From Shouchella shacheensis (GTDB lineage Bacteria; Bacillota; Bacilli; Bacillales; Bacillaceae_D), in contig NZ_KQ947394.1 in the NCBI RefSeq assembly GCF_001484965.1, positions 124,001-188,000 of the forward strand: a stretch of 64,000 bases of DNA. Direction: 5' to 3'. The notes under the pieces were generated by a model, which had not been told where the DNA came from, did not search any database, and worked only from the letters and a program-made list of their open reading frames with translations. Of the stretch, positions 60,862-64,000 are shown one piece after another (positions within the stretch are counted from its first letter, which is position 1; the number at the start of each line of letters is the position of its first letter). The position numbers and the translations under genes were made by a program.

Positions 60862-62331
60862 TTACGTCTTTCTACTGATGGTTCGTGCTGGAAATTCATA
60901 GGCTTCCTGCTTAAACACTAGGCTAAATACCACAAATGCTAGCAACGAAAGAACCACGGGGACAGTCACCGTATGGACACCCAGTAAATCACCATAAGCT
61001 CCATTATAAAAATGAATGGCGATATAGGAGCCTATTCCCGTAATCATCGAGGCGATCGCCCCACTTTTATTCGCATATTTCCAATACAATCCAAGTATGA
61101 GTGGCCACATAAAGGCTGCTTCCAATCCGCCAAAGGCAAATAAGTTTAAAAAGATGAGCAACTCAGGAGGGTGGATGGCTATGAGGAATGCCCCAACACC
61201 GATCAGCCCCGTGACGCCCATACTGACTTTTTTAACATGGGTATCGGACGATGCTGGCCGTATGTAGTTCATATAGACATCCTTCACCACAGAAGAACTA
61301 ACGAGCAGCAACAAGGAATCCACCGTTGACATCATCGCCGCCAAAGGTGCCGCGAGGACGATTCCAGCAAGCCAAGGGGGCAGAACGTCCAAAGCAATCA
61401 ATGGAATCACTTGGTCCGCAACGTCAATGCCTGGCAGCACAGGTCTGGCAAAGACACCGATTAGATGCATATTCAACATAATCACACCTACAACAACCGT
61501 CCCAACCATAATCGCTCGGTGCATGGCCCTTGAATTTCGGTACGACATCGCCCTCACTGCCACTTGAGGCAAAGCGACGACGCCAACTCCTACAAGGATC
61601 CAGTAGGACGAGATATAGGCAGCGGTCAGTTGCCTGTCTTGGCCGTATGGCGTAATCAGATTTGGATTTTCTGCCACTAAATCAGCAAAAATGTTTGATA
61701 ATCCGCCGCCAGCAACAATGACTGCGATCAGCAAAATGAATGTCCCAAAGAACATCACTATCCCCTGGATTGTATCTGTGATCGCAACCGCACGAAATCC
61801 CCCGATCGTTACATAGATCAATACAGAGATCGTAAAAATAAATAAAGCCGCCGTGTAGGACAATCCGGTTAGCGACTGAATTAAGTAAGCACCTCCGACC
61901 CACTGTGCGGCCATCGCAGAAAATAAGAACACAATGATGCTGCCTGCTGACAACAACACAACCGACGTACTTTTGTATCTTTCCTTTAAAAAGTCAATCA
62001 ATGTAACGGCATTGTATCTTCTTGTGACTATTGCAAACTTTTTCCCTAAAATCAGTAATACAAAGTACCCCGTCGCTACCTGTGTCATAGCGAGCAGTAC
62101 CCAGCCAAAGCCGATGGAATAGGCAGCACCAGGCCCTCCTAAGAAACTAGAGGCACTTCCGTATGTCGCCACCATTGTCATCGCTAACACAATGCCCCCA
62201 AATTCGCGGCTGCCCAGGAAGTAATCACTAAGAAACGACGAGGACTTGGCCATTTTTCGGTTCGACCAGATGCCAACCAGAAAAACTAGCACGAGGAAGG
62301 TCAATAACGGAGTGACCACTTCCCAATTCAT
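60862..62331 (-). CDS. panF: Sodium/pantothenate symporter PanF (SSS family)
   Basis: 489 residues, about thirteen predicted helices of the sodium/solute symporter family. The sodium-site helix reads VATYGSASSFLGGPGAAYSIGFGWVLLAMTQV, and GGFRAVAITDTIQGIVM and LAAMMSTVDSLLLLVSSSVVKDVY follow. The YhdT gene is directly before it with a 4-base overlap, the arrangement known from many bacteria for panF. It imports pantothenate with sodium. Loss of the signal-like N terminus is not seen. Confidence 0.87.
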   Translation of the reverse strand: MNWEVVTPLLTFLVLVFLVGIWSNRKMAKSSSFLSDYFLGSREFGGIVLAMTMVATYGSASSFLGGPGAAYSIGFGWVLLAMTQVATGYFVLLILGKKFAIVTRRYNAVTLIDFLKERYKSTSVVLLSAGSIIVFLFSAMAAQWVGGAYLIQSLTGLSYTAALFIFTISVLIYVTIGGFRAVAITDTIQGIVMFFGTFILLIAVIVAGGGLSNIFADLVAENPNLITPYGQDRQLTAAYISSYWILVGVGVVALPQVAVRAMSYRNSRAMHRAIMVGTVVVGVIMLNMHLIGVFARPVLPGIDVADQVIPLIALDVLPPWLAGIVLAAPLAAMMSTVDSLLLLVSSSVVKDVYMNYIRPASSDTHVKKVSMGVTGLIGVGAFLIAIHPPELLIFLNLFAFGGLEAAFMWPLILGLYWKYANKSGAIASMITGIGSYIAIHFYNGAYGDLLGVHTVTVPVVLSLLAFVVFSLVFKQEAYEFPARTISRKT

Positions 62332-62615
62332 TTGGAATCCTCCTCTTCTTCATCCTCAAGCGAGACATCTTTTAAGACAAACTTCACCACCAGCGAGACT
62401 AATAGAACCATTACTAAAAATCCGACAATGCAGCTGAAAAAAATCCACGCAGGAAATCCCAAGATATACGTGTACTCTTCCGGAGGCTTGGACCCGAGCC
62501 CGAAAGCAAAGCCAAACCACCATACCATATTAAATACAGCCAAAGCGCAACCAATCAAGGCTTCACGGTTCGCGACTTTAAAACGAGTCTCGCTCTTCTG
62601 TCTGTTATTTGCCAT
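62328..62615 (-). CDS. yhdT: YhdT/DUF997 small membrane protein
   Basis: 95 residues with two hydrophobic segments: ALIGCALAVFNMVWWFGFAFGLG and FPAWIFFSCIVGFLVMVLLVSLVVKFVLKDV. The tail is very acidic. YhdT is the usual small neighbour of PanF; a role as transporter subunit is plausible. ATGA overlap joins it to panF. Confidence 0.85.
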   Translation of the reverse strand: MANNRQKSETRFKVANREALIGCALAVFNMVWWFGFAFGLGSKPPEEYTYILGFPAWIFFSCIVGFLVMVLLVSLVVKFVLKDVSLEDEEEEDSK

Positions 62616-62681
62616 TCAACGACTCCTTTCCGACTCGTTTCTTAGATTCGTGTTATCGTAACGTCCTTAGTTAGCAGTTAG

Positions 62682-62884
62682 CTATAACGTAAAATACCCG
62701 ACCCACTCTTTAGATTCACTAAAGAGCAGTCGGGTATTGGCTACACGTTTATGCTGATCAGTGAGCGCATGTTCTTTTAAGTACCCCTCAACAGCCGTAG
62801 GACTTCCCTTGCTGTCGCTGCAAGAGAAGGATTCGATGGCCTCTTTCTGTTCGTCAGATAGTTTTTCTTCTTGTCCATATTCCC
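62682..62884 (-). pseudogene. GNAT acetyltransferase fragment (N-terminal only)
   Basis: On the minus strand the open stretch reads EKLSDEQKEAIESFSCSDSKG, then VEGYLKEHALTDQHKRVANTRLLF and EWVGYFTL before TAG at 62682. The last part is the first half of a GNAT domain, whose coenzyme A-binding loop should follow. No start codon lies in the frame and the rest is missing. A hairpin (AATACCCGAC / GTCGGGTATT, 62693-62738) with a nested stem lies inside. Assignment rests on pattern only. Confidence 0.5.
62693..62738 (-). terminator. Long hairpin between GNAT fragment and yhdT
   Basis: AATACCCGAC pairs with GTCGGGTATT, and an inner CTCTTTAG pairs with CTAAAGAG. On the minus strand it ends with TTTTACG. 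It may act as terminator for the GGCT-like gene or as leader for yhdT. Confidence 0.5.
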
Positions 62885-63003
62885 GTTATCTAGACATTGT
62901 ACCCCATTCCGTAAGCGTTTGTCATTACTTAAGTCGCCTTTCCGAAAACGGGCTTATCCTTCCCTCCCCCTTCCTCTGCTGGTTGTACATTGACCCATCT
63001 TTA

Positions 63004-63633
63004 TTATAATTTCTGTATCATCTCCTCAATCTCCACCCCTCTATAATGACTCGTCACGCCTGGTTTGGAGCCGATATAGGCAACAATTTCTTCATTTCCC
63101 AGCCCCACATTCTTTTTCAACCCTTCCATGATCATGCTTAAGTATTCTTCGGAAGGTTGATTAAGCGGAACGTCCAAATCCCAATCTGCTGTAAACGTAA
63201 AGATGGGGTATCCTTCTTCTTCCCCCACATAGAGAATGGTTCCGTACCATGAATCCCGGAGTGTTTGATGCCCGCTTTTCTTGACTTCTTCTAAATCAAA
63301 CGTTAGTTCAATGCCGTCATTTTCCTGTTTGACAACGTCCTTAAATTGGTCTTCTGTAATCAAGTATTTTCGACTGTAGGTCTTGTAGTCCTCGTCCTTG
63401 TCCAGTCCGATAAAAGCCACACCTTGCTTTTGCCAACGAGCAGATTCTTTTGCGAAATACAACGGATAGTTCATCATGTATGTGGCCTCGTTAACGGGGG
63501 GTGAAGGATCCCTACACCCAACTTCCACTTTTTCAGAGCCCTTTGGCTTGCCGCCTTGGATGTAGCATAAAAACCGATCTACACTCAAATTCGAGCCATA
63601 GCTTGCATACCATACATAGTTTGTTGGAGCCAT
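63004..63633 (-). CDS. Gamma-glutamylcyclotransferase-like protein
   Basis: 209 residues. WYASYGSNLSVDRFLCYI near the N terminus is the YGSNL motif of the GGCT/AIG2 fold, which binds the gamma-glutamyl group. GKPKGSEKV follows, and VAFIGLDKDEDYKTYSRKYLI resembles the later barrel strands. The catalytic Glu in the usual place is not clear, so enzyme activity is uncertain. Often annotated as histone deacetylase by error. It follows the amidotransferase gene by 21 bases. Confidence 0.7.
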   Translation of the reverse strand: MAPTNYVWYASYGSNLSVDRFLCYIQGGKPKGSEKVEVGCRDPSPPVNEATYMMNYPLYFAKESARWQKQGVAFIGLDKDEDYKTYSRKYLITEDQFKDVVKQENDGIELTFDLEEVKKSGHQTLRDSWYGTILYVGEEEGYPIFTFTADWDLDVPLNQPSEEYLSMIMEGLKKNVGLGNEEIVAYIGSKPGVTSHYRGVEIEEMIQKL

Positions 63634-63654
63634 CCCATCACGTCCTTCATGCGC

Positions 63655-64000
63655 TTACTTCTTTTTTATACACTCTATCACGAACTCTTTAAACAAACGA
63701 GCCATGCTTGGATCTTCACCTGCCATCTCATCCGGATGCCATTGGACGCCCCACAGCAGAGGGGACTCTTCTGTTCCTTCAACCGCTTCAATCACCCCAT
63801 CCGGAGCTGTTGCCACCGCTTTAAGCGTAGGTGCGAGCTCGTCAATCGCCTGATGATGCATGCTGTTGACTCGTGTGCTTGAACGCCCTAGAACCTGATA
63901 GAGGCGGCTGTTCGAATCAATATGAATACCATGGGTGGCTTCTGGTCTTGCCGCTTGCTGATAATGGTTAATGGCCTTCGGGTTTTTGGTTGGAATGTCC
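63655..64000 (-). CDS. Class I glutamine amidotransferase, gamma-glutamyl-GABA hydrolase (peptidase C26)-like, 5' part beyond window
   Basis: The last 114 codons are visible (PTKNPKAINHYQQA, RVNSMHHQAIDELAP, LLWGVQWHPDEMAG). The MHHQAI and QWHP motifs are typical of PuuD-type hydrolases; His in QWHP belongs to the Cys-His-Glu triad. The residue after HP is Asp instead of the usual Glu. The N-terminal domain and nucleophile Cys lie outside the window. Confidence 0.8.
   Translation of the reverse strand, partial: DIPTKNPKAINHYQQAARPEATHGIHIDSNSRLYQVLGRSSTRVNSMHHQAIDELAPTLKAVATAPDGVIEAVEGTEESPLLWGVQWHPDEMAGEDPSMARLFKEFVIECIKKK

Overview
The window looks like chromosome from a Gram-positive member of the Bacillaceae, probably an alkaliphilic or salt-tolerant one. 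The ribosome binding sites are strong AGGAGG-type sites, and GTG and TTG starts are frequent. Lipoprotein signal peptides, CcpA/LacI/GlcT-type control and acidic secreted proteins (for example 33278-34177 and 38858-39412) point the same way. No rRNA, tRNA, CRISPR array or prophage was seen. The window is mostly a run of transport-plus-catabolism operons, with decayed insertion sequences and broken genes between them.

1-9300 (minus strand): a partial RraA-family gene, a broken zinc-type dehydrogenase, then a tight operon (9236 down to 1537). The operon encodes a YnjB-like lipoprotein, two ABC permeases, an ABC ATPase, a TVP38/VTT membrane protein, a CDP-alcohol phosphatidyltransferase, a mercuric-reductase-like flavoprotein and a second FAD/NAD oxidoreductase. 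It resembles the uncharacterised ydjXYZ-ynjABCDEF neighbourhood of E. coli. 9400-11030: an OsmC-family protein and a glutaredoxin-like protein, divergent from a Crp/Fnr regulator with a TGTAAG-N4-CTTACA dyad between them. 11280-12100: remains of an IS1182-type transposase.

12253-21690 (minus strand): a LacI-family regulator and an operon of a tripartite tricarboxylate transporter (TctC, TctA, TctB), a DUF1446/AtuA protein, a DUF4387 protein, an Ldh-type dehydrogenase, an RraA-family protein and a quinone-oxidoreductase-like protein. Matching operator-like sites lie before the regulator and before tctC. 22029-23280: a decayed IS66-family element with inverted ends and an 8-bp direct repeat.

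23364-31510: a second, paralogous TctCAB system (plus strand) with a PrpF-type isomerase. It diverges from a LysR regulator, a beta-decarboxylating dehydrogenase and a TcuA-like tricarballylate dehydrogenase. Together they suggest uptake and oxidation of a tricarballylate- or aconitate-like acid. 31712-34244: an amidohydrolase, a small Rieske protein and an orphan betaine-type binding lipoprotein whose two lobes are in permuted order. 34400-40550: small, broken or regulatory genes: a frameshifted nucleotidyltransferase pair, a SWIM-finger protein, an XRE regulator flanked by GACAAC...GTTGTC dyads, a DUF4145-like protein, a DUF4352 lipoprotein and a WYL regulator.

40683-43266: a BglG/GlcT-type antiterminator and a NagE-like PTS permease, each preceded by a RAT-like RNA site. 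43287-46150: a GltS-type glutamate symporter, a heptad-repeat protein and a truncated Fic protein. 46332-58161: a counterpart of the E. coli ycj operon, with a GH13_18 phosphorylase, ABC importer, three YcjQRS-type enzymes and a GH65 phosphorylase fused to beta-phosphoglucomutase. It is read from one promoter that carries a cre-like site and two identical LacI-type operators. 59069-64000: a secreted 5'-nucleotidase with LysM, the PanF-YhdT pantothenate symporter pair, a GNAT remnant, a GGCT-like protein and a partial class I glutamine amidotransferase.
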